Source: Deltaproteobacteria bacterium
GTDB taxonomy: Bacteria; UBA10199; SPLOWO2-01-44-7
Length of the DNA stretch: 6,750 nt
Assembly (NCBI GenBank): GCA_030688705.1
Contig: JAUYJH010000042.1
Coordinates: 1-6,750 of the forward strand
Direction of reading: 5' to 3'
Shown: positions 1 to 4,914 of the stretch, piece after piece
Position numbering within the stretch: position 1 is the first letter of the stretch
Layout of the letters: each line of letters starts with the position of its first letter
Notes under the pieces: model-generated
What the model saw: the letters and a program-made list of their open reading frames with translations, nothing else
The model's database searches: none
What the model was told of the DNA's origin: nothing
Position numbers and translations under genes: made by a program

Positions 1-512
1 CGGTCGCCGATGATCAACTCTCTTTGCCCGCGCCCGATTGGCGTCATGGCATCAATCGCCTTGATGCCGGTTTGCAGAGGCTGATGGACCGAACGTCTTG
101 CCACAATTCCGGGCGCTTTGACTTCGACTTTGCGATATTCTTTTGCGGCAATCGGCCCCAAACCGTCAATCGGTTTTCCCAACGCATCGACCACGCGGCC
201 CAGCAACGCCTCTCCCACCGGAACTTCCGCGATGCGGCCGGTTCTTTTGACCGGGTCCCCTTCGCGAAGCTCGACATCCTCCCCCATGATGGCACAGCCG
301 ACATTGTCTTCTTCCAAATTCAGCGCAATGCCCAGAATACCGTGCGGAAATTCAAGCAACTCCCCAGCCATGGCTTTTTCAAGGCCGTAAATTCTGGCAA
401 TGCCGTCACCCACGGTCAAGATTTGGCCGACTTCTTCAGCGCCGATCGCCTTTCCGTAATCCTTGATCTGCTGTTTGATAATCTGGCTTATTTCTTCCGC
501 CCTGATATCCAT
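1..512 (-). CDS. atpA: ATP synthase F1 subunit alpha, N-terminal part (3' end outside window)
   Basis: Alpha subunit of the F1 catalytic head of ATP synthase; it forms the alpha3beta3 ring with beta and carries the non-catalytic nucleotide sites. Reading down from ATG at 510-512 gives 170 uninterrupted codons starting MDIRAEEISQIIKQQIKDYG. The family landmarks follow in order: GDGIARIYGL (about 35-44) and the AMAGELLEFP segment (about 48-56) of the beta-barrel domain, EEDNVG (67-72), GRVVDALGKPIDG (105-117), and the QTGIKAID/PIGRGQRELIIGD segment (147-170). The window stops just before the expected P-loop (GDRQTGKT in the family), so the catalytic-core part is off the edge. A strong ribosome site, GGGAGGT, lies about 5 bases upstream. 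It is the last visible gene of the b'-b-delta-alpha operon, separated from atpH by a 122-base gap largely filled by a palindromic repeat. Family assignment is certain. Confidence 0.97.
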   Translation of the reverse strand, partial: MDIRAEEISQIIKQQIKDYGKAIGAEEVGQILTVGDGIARIYGLEKAMAGELLEFPHGILGIALNLEEDNVGCAIMGEDVELREGDPVKRTGRIAEVPVGEALLGRVVDALGKPIDGLGPIAAKEYRKVEVKAPGIVARRSVHQPLQTGIKAIDAMTPIGRGQRELIIGD

Positions 513-528
513 AAACTACCTCCCTTTT

Positions 529-644
529 GTCATTCTGAGCTTAGCGAAGAGTCCCGGGGCCCTTCACTGCGTTCAGGGTAAACTCCGAGTCCCGGGATCC
601 TTCACGGAGTTTACACTGAGCGAAGCGAATGTGTTCAGGATGAC
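529..644. repeat. REP-like palindromic repeat between atpH and atpA
   Basis: The outer ends are imperfectly inverted: GTCATTCTGAGC on the left and GTTCAGGATGAC on the right. Inside are a perfect 9-bp inverted pair TAAACTCCG (579-587) / CGGAGTTTA (605-613) and repeated CCCGGGATCC / CCCGGGGCCC blocks. It looks like two tandem half-units of the common extragenic palindromes found in proteobacterial and other genomes. Its right edge overlaps the end of atpH and supplies that gene's stop codon. It would fold in the atpH-atpA mRNA and may affect processing or relative expression; that role is inference. Confidence 0.8.
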
Positions 645-1177
645 CAAGATTCCTGAATTCTTTCCAATTCCCCTTTGATACTCGCGTCATAAATGGCATC
701 ACCCACGCGCACCTGCAGGCCGCCGATGAGGCCGACATCTTCTTTAATGTCAAACTCCACTTTTTTTCCGGTCATTCTCTCTAACGCTGTTTTCAGCTGG
801 CTCGATAGTTGCGTTGCGGCGTTTTTGTTGGCAACCGTCACTTTGGCCACAACCACTTTTTCAATCGCACGGACACACCCTTCAAAAGCCTCCAAGACCG
901 AAGGCAGCAGTAAAATCCGATCTCTTTTTAAAAGAAGCCTCAAAATATTTTTGACCGGGCCAGAGAGCATCATCTTTTGGGAAAGTTCCGCGACAATCGC
1001 CTCCCGTTTGGCAAAAGAGAGTTCGCGATAGGACAAAATTTTGAGCAGTCGCGGCTCCGCTTGGACCGCTTTTTTAAGCCTTGCCGCTTCGTCTTTGAAA
1101 CGTTCTAGACATTTTTCCTCAAGCCCCAAATCGACCAGGGCTTTTGCATAGCGATTGGCCAAAACCATCTCTTTCAT
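635..1177 (-). CDS. atpH: ATP synthase F1 subunit delta (OSCP)
   Basis: Delta subunit, the cap that ties the top of the F1 alpha3beta3 head to the b/b' peripheral stalk. It has 180 residues, normal for the family. The N-terminal helical domain begins with LANRYAKALVDLGLEEK (6-22), the classic delta motif region. The C-terminal domain contains the family signature around GLIGGLQVRVGDAIYDASIKGELERI (149-174). The start ATG overlaps the stop of the upstream b-subunit gene in an ATGA, which implies translational coupling; a GAGGG ribosome site lies about 9 bases upstream inside the end of atpF. The final four residues (SWSS) and the stop codon lie in the flanking palindromic repeat, so the extreme C-terminus probably derives from the repeat. 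Confidence 0.96.
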   Translation of the reverse strand: MKEMVLANRYAKALVDLGLEEKCLERFKDEAARLKKAVQAEPRLLKILSYRELSFAKREAIVAELSQKMMLSGPVKNILRLLLKRDRILLLPSVLEAFEGCVRAIEKVVVAKVTVANKNAATQLSSQLKTALERMTGKKVEFDIKEDVGLIGGLQVRVGDAIYDASIKGELERIQESWSS

Positions 1178-1668
1178 AATTTCAAACCCTCAAGATGTTT
1201 GATGCCCCAAGCAACAAGCCGTTCCTGATCGGCCGCATCGACCGTTTTTTTCAAACCCTCTTTGGCCAGCCCGACCGCGTGTTCCAGAACTTTGAGCCTC
1301 AAAAGATGTTTGGTCTTTTCCATTTCCTGCCCGCCCACTTTTTCAGCGTCGTCACGGATTTTTTTGGCGAAAACATGGGCTTTCTGGATAAGATTTCTTT
1401 TTTCCAGCGCCCCCTCCTGCATCAAGTCTTTTTTCAAACCTTCCATTTCAGCCGCCGCTTCCGACAAACGCTTTCGGCATTCCTGAAACCGCCGCTCAAT
1501 CCCCAAACGCTCTCTGGATGTTTCTTCAATTACGCGGCGCAGGGCCTCTTTGCGGTCGGCCAAAAAATCTTTGATGGGTGTTCTTAAAAAATAAACGAGG
1601 GCCCCGAAAAAAAGAACAAAATTGACCCATTTGTAAATCAATGCAAGCTCCATAATTATGTTCGTCAT
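1174..1668 (-). CDS. atpF: ATP synthase F0 subunit b (peripheral stalk)
   Basis: Membrane-anchored peripheral stalk subunit that holds F1 static against the rotor. Of 164 residues, the N-terminus carries one hydrophobic helix (about 8-28, IYKWVNFVLFFGALVYFL), then RTPIKDFLADRKEAL, the conserved transition into the stalk, and a long charged helix with coiled-coil character up to a C-terminal delta-binding end. It overlaps atpH by 4 bases. The start is uncertain: the first ATG (1668) lies inside the palindromic repeat at 1664-1731, and a second in-frame ATG at 1653 (MELALIYKW) is the more typical b-subunit beginning. Neither has a good Shine-Dalgarno sequence. I infer that the repeat inserted at the original 5' boundary and extended the reading frame by five codons. 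A second b-type gene, b', precedes it. Confidence 0.92.
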   Translation of the reverse strand: MTNIIMELALIYKWVNFVLFFGALVYFLRTPIKDFLADRKEALRRVIEETSRERLGIERRFQECRKRLSEAAAEMEGLKKDLMQEGALEKRNLIQKAHVFAKKIRDDAEKVGGQEMEKTKHLLRLKVLEHAVGLAKEGLKKTVDAADQERLVAWGIKHLEGLKL

Positions 1669-1731
1669 CCCGACGAAAGTCGGGATCCAGTAATTTTAAG
1701 CATTCTGGATTCCGGCTTTCGCCGGAATGAC
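1664..1731. repeat. REP-like double-hairpin repeat between the two atpF genes
   Basis: About 68 bases containing two hairpins: CCCGAC-gaaa-GTCGGG at 1669-1684 and TCCGGC-tttc-GCCGGA at 1711-1726. They are joined by GGATCCAG ... CTGGATTCC, so the whole unit (GTCAT at one end, ATGAC at the other) is also inverted on the larger scale and could form one long stem. The hairpin style resembles the GTCATTCCCGCG...CGGGAATCCAG elements scattered in many proteobacteria, related in style to the Neisseria dRS3 repeat. It fills nearly all of the gap between the b' stop and the b start, and overlaps the first possible start codon of the b gene. Confidence 0.88.
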
Positions 1732-1744
1732 ATTTATCAACCTG

Positions 1745-2212
1745 CTAATGCATCTTATCAATCGTCCGTCCCAACACTTTTTGCGCCAATTCTCGGCTCA
1801 AATTTTTTGCCTGTTCTTCAAGACTGGCGGTCGCCTTTTTCCCCTCAAAAGCAATTTCACTTTTAATTTTTTCAATCTGGGTCAACGCGGCCTGTTTTGA
1901 TTCGTGAACGATTTTTTGCCCCTGCGCCTCCCCTTCCCTGCGAATAGCCTCTTTCATCTGTAATGCCTCTATTTTTGCCTGCTTTATTTTTGTCTCGTAT
2001 TCTTTGATCAGGGCATCCGTTTTGACAGTCAAATCCTCAATTTTTGCCCTATCTCCTTTTGTTTTGGCATGGCGAAGGTTCAAAATTTTCAAAACCGGCT
2101 TGAAAACCAGATAATTTAGGGCAATCGCCACAACGATAAAAATGGCCAGCTGGACAAACATGGTTTTGTCAGGCATCAGGCGGATTTCTGTGCTGGCCAG
2201 AAGCAATAGCAT
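1745..2212 (-). CDS. atpF': ATP synthase F0 subunit b' (second b-type subunit)
   Basis: Second peripheral-stalk subunit; lineages with separate b and b' genes use a heterodimeric stalk. It has 155 residues with one membrane helix (about 18-37, MFVQLAIFIVVAIALNYLVF) followed by KPVLKIL and about 110 residues of highly charged K/E/Q-rich helix predicted to form a coiled coil. The leading MLLLLAS is hydrophobic and could be read as a weak signal-like start, but ATG 2212 has an AAGG ribosome site 7 bases upstream, which supports it over the internal methionines at residues 13 and 18. It is the first ATP synthase gene in the window; bactofilin lies upstream. Having a b' gene directly followed by b but no a or c gene upstream indicates a split F0/F1 gene arrangement. 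Confidence 0.92.
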   Translation of the reverse strand: MLLLLASTEIRLMPDKTMFVQLAIFIVVAIALNYLVFKPVLKILNLRHAKTKGDRAKIEDLTVKTDALIKEYETKIKQAKIEALQMKEAIRREGEAQGQKIVHESKQAALTQIEKIKSEIAFEGKKATASLEEQAKNLSRELAQKVLGRTIDKMH

Positions 2213-2307
2213 AAGAAAACCTTTATAAATTAAATGGTTTAAGTCGGCGGGTTTCTAGACCATCTCACCGCAGAATACAACACCAATTTAGGGGTGGTTA
2301 ACCAATC

Positions 2308-2359
2308 TCATCCTCGCGGAAAGCGGGTACCCAAGGATTCCTGCTTCCGCAGGAATGAC
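2308..2359. repeat. REP-like repeat between bactofilin and atpF'
   Basis: A 52-base unit of the same broad family as the element at 1664-1731, with TCATCC at one end and GGAATGAC at the other. A clean hairpin CCTGC-ttcc-GCAGG is at 2340-2353 and a decayed one (CGC-ggaaa-GCG core) at 2315-2325. It sits 6 bases from the bactofilin stop codon. The rest of the 153-base gap (2213-2307) is AT-richer; I see no convincing promoter in it apart from the AAGG ribosome site of atpF'. Confidence 0.82.
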
Positions 2360-2365
2360 AACCAT

Positions 2366-2791
2366 TTACACCGCGACAGACTCCCTGGCATTGCGCTCTG
2401 CATCGACAAGGGCCGGTGTCGGCAATGCCTCTACCTTGGCCGGGTGATGCATATGGCAGTGTCCCTGAAAAAGAGCTCCCTCTTCAATGCTCAAATTTTT
2501 GGTGCTGACATCGGCGGTCACCACAGAAGGGACATGAATTTCAACGCGCGTTTTGGCATCGATCTTTCCCTCGATGGTCCCGTAACAGATGAGGGTATCG
2601 ACAAAAACCTTTCCGGAGAGCCTTGCCTCTTGCCCCACAACCAGCGTACCCTCCGAGCTGATCTCGCCAGTGAAATCGCCGTTGATCTGCACCGTACCGT
2701 CAAAGACGATCTTCCCCTCAAAACTGCATCCTTTATCTAAAAGGCCGTTGATTTGGTCTTTGGACTTAAGCCAGCCGTTCCCTTTTGACAT
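2366..2791 (-). CDS. bactofilin family cytoskeletal protein
   Basis: Bactofilins are small beta-helical proteins that polymerise without nucleotide and act as scaffolds for cell shape, stalk or polar organisation. In Myxococcus some co-organise the ParABS chromosome segregation machinery. From ATG 2791 the product is 141 residues. A short polar N-tail leads to INGLLDKGCSFEGKIVFDG (14-32) and a repetitive beta-helix core to about residue 112, with the regular INGDFTGEI / GTLVVGQEARLSGKV / GTIEGKIDAK turns typical of the family (DUF583/PF04519). It ends in a Pro/Ala-rich tail. I chose ATG 2791 over an in-frame GTG at 2815 because GGAGG (2797-2801) lies 5 bases upstream of it, while the GTG falls in a repeat. 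It is co-directional with parB, 50 bases downstream, and precedes the atp genes. Confidence 0.93.
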   Translation of the reverse strand: MSKGNGWLKSKDQINGLLDKGCSFEGKIVFDGTVQINGDFTGEISSEGTLVVGQEARLSGKVFVDTLICYGTIEGKIDAKTRVEIHVPSVVTADVSTKNLSIEEGALFQGHCHMHHPAKVEALPTPALVDAERNARESVAV

Positions 2792-2796
2792 CTCTT

Positions 2797-2801
2797 CCTC
2801 C
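2797..2801 (-). promoter_or_regulatory. Shine-Dalgarno site that fixes the bactofilin start
   Basis: On the minus strand GGAGG is followed by AAGAG and ATG (2791). It is one of the strongest ribosome sites in the window and excludes the upstream GTG (2815) as the likely start. Confidence 0.8.
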
Positions 2802-2810
2802 GATTCATCT

Positions 2811-2847
2811 GTCACCCTGCCGAACGCAGGGATCCAGTATTTTAAGC
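2811..2847. repeat. half-unit REP-like repeat at the parB 3' end
   Basis: It has a GTCAC end, then a perfect hairpin CCCTGC-cgaac-GCAGGG (2815-2831) and GATCCAGTATTTTAAGCA. That last stretch matches the same region of the element at 1664-1731 (GATCCAGTAATTTTAAGCA) with one base missing, so the two are copies of one family; here the second hairpin is absent. The shared TTAAGC block contains the stop codon (TAA, 2842-2844) and last codon (Ala) of parB. Confidence 0.82.
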
Positions 2848-3723
2848 AATAATTTTCTTATAAATTCTATCGAAATCTTGCCAGCTGTAATATTCTATTT
2901 GCAACGCCCCCTTGCCATCAACAGCGCTCATTTGCAAGCGGACTCTGGTGCCCAAACTTTTTTCGAGCTCATCTAATAGCAATTTTATTTGGCCTGACAA
3001 GTTCTTTTTCTGGCTGCGATGATTTTTTTTGCGCATGCCCCCCTTTTCTTGAATCATTTTTTCGACATCGCGCACGCTCAATGTCTCTGCGAGAATTGTT
3101 TCACGCAACTGTAACTGTTCTTCCAGATTGTTTAAGGACAATAACGCCCGAGCATGTCCTGCGCTTATTTTGCCATAGGCCACATCGTCCTGAATAAGTT
3201 TTGGGAGTTTCAGAAGACGCAAGGAGTTGGCAACATGTTCCCTTGATTTACCAACGCTTTCCGCCACATCGGCGTGCGAGAGATTTAATTTTTCAATCAT
3301 CGCATAATAACCTTTTGCCTCATCGATGCTGTTCAAATCTTCCCTTTGGATATTTTCAACGAGTGCCAGCTCCAGCATTTTTTCATCAGAGACTGTTTTA
3401 ACGATAACCGGCACCTCTTTAAGCCCTGCCATTCTGGAGGCGCGCAGGCGCCGCTCACCGGCAACCAACTCATAACGCCCATCGGCGGATGGGGTTACAA
3501 TCAGCGGCTGTAAAACCCCCTCTCTTTTTATAGAAAGGGCCAGCTCTTGAAGTGATTCGTCCTTAAAGCCAAGCCTTGGCTGTTGGCGATTGGCGAAAAT
3601 TTTTTCAATCGGGGCCACGGTCGGTGTCGGCTTGTTCGCCTCGCTCGCCTCCATCGGCAGAATCTGTGGGCCGATCAGTGATTCCAACCCCCTCCCCAAC
3701 GCTTTCCTCGGTGTCTGTTGCAT
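2842..3723 (-). CDS. parB: ParB chromosome partitioning protein (CTP-dependent clamp)
   Basis: ParB binds parS, closes as a CTP-dependent sliding clamp and spreads on neighbouring DNA; ParA then moves the complex. The 293 residues show the full chromosomal layout. The N-terminal KALGRGLESLIG (7-18) is the ParA-stimulating peptide. The ParB/Srx domain has GVLQPLIV (69-76), GERRLRA (89-95) and ENIQREDLNSIDEA (123-136), which are the CTP-binding motifs. The parS-reading helix-turn-helix is near 149-171 (LSHADVAESVGKSREHVANSLRLLKLP). A basic KK/RSQKK linker precedes a C-terminal dimerisation domain (about 246-293, ending FDRIYKKIIA). A good ribosome site (AGGAGAG) lies 5 bases before ATG 3723. 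parA lies upstream, 166 bases away across a structured element rather than overlapping. The last Ala codon and stop fall in a repeat. Confidence 0.97.
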   Translation of the reverse strand: MQQTPRKALGRGLESLIGPQILPMEASEANKPTPTVAPIEKIFANRQQPRLGFKDESLQELALSIKREGVLQPLIVTPSADGRYELVAGERRLRASRMAGLKEVPVIVKTVSDEKMLELALVENIQREDLNSIDEAKGYYAMIEKLNLSHADVAESVGKSREHVANSLRLLKLPKLIQDDVAYGKISAGHARALLSLNNLEEQLQLRETILAETLSVRDVEKMIQEKGGMRKKNHRSQKKNLSGQIKLLLDELEKSLGTRVRLQMSAVDGKGALQIEYYSWQDFDRIYKKIIA

Positions 3724-3751
3724 GGTGTCTCTCCTTTTTTTAGGACCCTCT

Positions 3752-3910
3752 GAAAAACCCGCTTTCGTGTGACCTTTTCGAAAAGACGCGACATTTTTTG
3801 GGTCGACCCAAAAAATTCGCTCCTATGTCGGCGATTTTGGCTATGGATCCCGGATGTTAAAATCGCCTTACGCAGGCTTTTCTCAAAGGTCACACGAAAG
3901 CGGGTTTTTC
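3752..3910. repeat. 159-bp structured inverted-repeat element between parA and parB
   Basis: Outer arms at 3752-3777 and 3885-3910 are a perfect 26-bp inverted repeat. After a 2-base mismatch it continues as GAAAAG (3780-3785) / CTTTTC (3877-3882), so 32 of 34 arm positions pair. The interior holds two further branches. One is CGACAT (3789-3794) / ATGTCG (3825-3830), enclosing a palindrome centred on GGGTCGACCC with A/T flanks (3793-3816). The other is GCGATTTT (3831-3838) / AAAATCGC (3859-3866). The whole can fold as a stem with two side branches. The right arm encodes the last six ParA codons (KPAFV and stop), and the left arm reads EKPAFV-stop on the opposite strand. It looks like a miniature mobile palindrome or a folded RNA element; no ORF inside it looks like a real gene. 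Confidence 0.85.
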
Positions 3911-4693
3911 ATATGTTTCTTTAATAATTTCATAATCTTGCGCCAATACTTCTTGTGCTAATTCAAAGTAGGCTTGAGCCCCTTTCGATTTGATGTCGTA
4001 TAAAATAACCGGCTTTCCATGGCTTGGGGATTCACTCAAACGGACATTTCTGGGAATGATGACGTTAAAAACAGCTTCTTTAAAATGTTTTTGAATTTCA
4101 TCGACCACTTGGCGGGCCAAATTGTTTCTGGGGTCAAACATCGTCAAAACAATCCCCTTGATCTCCAGTCCCGAATTTAACCTCTGTTTTACCAAATCGA
4201 TCGTTTTTTTAAGAGAGGCCAGCCCTTCCAAGGCATAATATTCACATTGAACCGGAATTAAGACAAAATCGGAACAGGTGAGGGCATTTAAAGTCAAAAG
4301 GCCGAGGGAGGGGGGGCAGTCAACAATAATGTATTCATATAGTTCCGCTACTGGAAAGAGGGCCTTTTTGAGAACTGTTTCACGTGAAACAGTATTCACC
4401 AGCTCCAATTCGGCGCCGACAAGGGAGTTATGAGAGGGGAGAAGGCTCAACTGCTCCAATTCGGTCTGTAATATGGCCGACTGGACAGGTTCTTGGTCGA
4501 TGAGAACCTCATATATACTCTTTTGAACCTGATTTTTGTCGATTCCGACACCAGTTGTGGCATTGGCTTGGGGGTCCAAATCCAAAAGAAGGGTCTTTTT
4601 CTCCGCCGCCGCCAAACAAGCGGCCAGATTAACCGCCGTGGTCGTCTTTCCGACCCCCCCTTTTTGATTACAAATGGCTATGATTTTGGACAT
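3890..4693 (-). CDS. parA: ParA/Soj chromosome partitioning ATPase
   Basis: Deviant-Walker ATPase that dimerises on ATP, binds the nucleoid non-specifically and is released by ParB, driving segregation of parS regions. The 267 residues start directly with the fold (no N-terminal helix-turn-helix), as in chromosomal Soj-type proteins. Motifs: deviant Walker A KGGVGKTT (11-18) with the signature lysine, LDLDPQANATTG (37-48), Walker B IIVDCPPSLG (122-131), and RNVRLSESPSHGKPV (215-229). The DNA contains a perfect parS (4376-4391) encoding VSRET near residues 102-106. The ATG at 4693 has no clear Shine-Dalgarno site because a repeat lies only 8 bases upstream, so translation may be weak or depend on another mechanism. 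The C-terminal KPAFV lies in the arm of the inverted-repeat element and seems to be an acquired tail. Confidence 0.97.
   Translation of the reverse strand: MSKIIAICNQKGGVGKTTTAVNLAACLAAAEKKTLLLDLDPQANATTGVGIDKNQVQKSIYEVLIDQEPVQSAILQTELEQLSLLPSHNSLVGAELELVNTVSRETVLKKALFPVAELYEYIIVDCPPSLGLLTLNALTCSDFVLIPVQCEYYALEGLASLKKTIDLVKQRLNSGLEIKGIVLTMFDPRNNLARQVVDEIQKHFKEAVFNVIIPRNVRLSESPSHGKPVILYDIKSKGAQAYFELAQEVLAQDYEIIKETYEKPAFV
4376..4391. other. parS: parS site inside parA
   Basis: Perfect 16-bp palindrome TGTTTCACGTGAAACA, extended by C/G to 18 bp. It matches the bacterial chromosomal parS consensus bound by ParB. It is translated as VSRET within ParA, so both protein and DNA functions constrain it. 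Confidence 0.95.
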
Positions 4694-4701
4694 TTACATT
4701 T

Positions 4702-4750
4702 GTCATTCCGGCGAACCTGTCCTACCGAAGGTCAGGAAGCCGGAATCCAG
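4702..4750. repeat. REP-like repeat directly upstream of parA
   Basis: GTCATTCCGGC ... GCCGGAATCCAG, with a perfect 8-bp stem ATTCCGGC (4705-4712) / GCCGGAAT (4739-4746) and an inner weaker CCTG/CAGG pair. It belongs to the same family as the other four. It occupies the ribosome-site region of parA and ends next to a parS cluster. Confidence 0.85.
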
Positions 4751-4758
4751 TGAAACAA

Positions 4759-4774
4759 TGTTTCACGTGAAACA
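4759..4774. other. parS: parS site upstream of parA, with an adjacent extra half-site
   Basis: Perfect TGTTTCACGTGAAACA. One base to its left, GTGAAACA (4750-4757) is an additional half-site, so three 8-base half-sites stand in a row. It lies within the presumed parA leader or promoter zone, where ParB loading could influence parAB transcription. Confidence 0.95.
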
Positions 4775-4808
4775 GCAAGTCAAAGGCGACATCAAATTAT
4801 TGAATTTA

Positions 4809-4837
4809 CTAATAAATGATTTTGTTGCGAATCACAA
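4809..4837 (-). promoter_or_regulatory. candidate sigma-70-type promoter for parAB
   Basis: On the minus strand TTGTGA (4832-4837) and TATTAG (4809-4814) are separated by 17 bases in an AT-rich patch; each matches 4 of 6 consensus positions. It points at parA and would give a leader of roughly 110 bases that includes a parS site and the repeat hairpin. Weak, computed by eye only. Confidence 0.25.
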
Positions 4838-4839
4838 CA

Positions 4840-4880
4840 GGAGAATCTCCCCCTTTAAAAAAGGGAGGCGAGGGGGGGGG
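4840..4880. repeat. purine/pyrimidine hairpin repeat with a G9 run
   Basis: GGAGA-a-TCTCC (4840-4850) overlaps a second possible hairpin CCCTTT (4851-4856) / AAAGGG (4860-4865), followed by GAGGCGA and nine G residues (4872-4880) that touch a parS site. The CCCCCTTTaaaaAAGGGAGG style resembles another widespread extragenic repeat type in uncultured proteobacteria. On the minus strand the hairpin lacks a clear U-tract, so I do not call it a terminator. Confidence 0.5.
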
Positions 4881-4896
4881 TGTTTCACGTGAAACA
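4881..4896. other. parS: parS site downstream of the orphan membrane gene
   Basis: Perfect TGTTTCACGTGAAACA, 18 bases past the stop codon of the 211-residue gene and directly adjoining a G9 run. It lies 122 bases (centre to centre) from the next parS. Confidence 0.95.
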
Positions 4897-4914
4897 CCTA
4901 TTGAAACTAACCAT

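Noticed and set aside
24..581. Plus-strand open frame of 185 codons
   Set aside because: It is the antisense of atpA and the repeat; the minus frame has unmistakable alpha-subunit motifs.
2792..2815. GTG start for bactofilin adding eight residues
   Set aside because: It lies at the edge of a repeat and lacks a ribosome site, whereas ATG 2791 has GGAGG 5 bases upstream.
3097..3104. TGTTTCAC parS half-site inside parB
   Set aside because: Only one arm is present; the second arm (GCAACTGT) does not match, and an 8-mer can occur by chance.
3675..3893. 72-codon minus-strand frame across the parA-parB gap
   Set aside because: It is made from the inverted-repeat element and out-of-frame parB 5' sequence, with no ribosome site or recognisable domain.
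3752..3910. Integron attC site or simple terminator
   Set aside because: No attC core boxes are evident, and the arms and extra branches are much longer than a terminator; there is no terminal U-run following the minus-strand fold.
529..4750. CRISPR array
   Set aside because: The repeats are dispersed between genes, differ in stem sequence and lack regular spacers.
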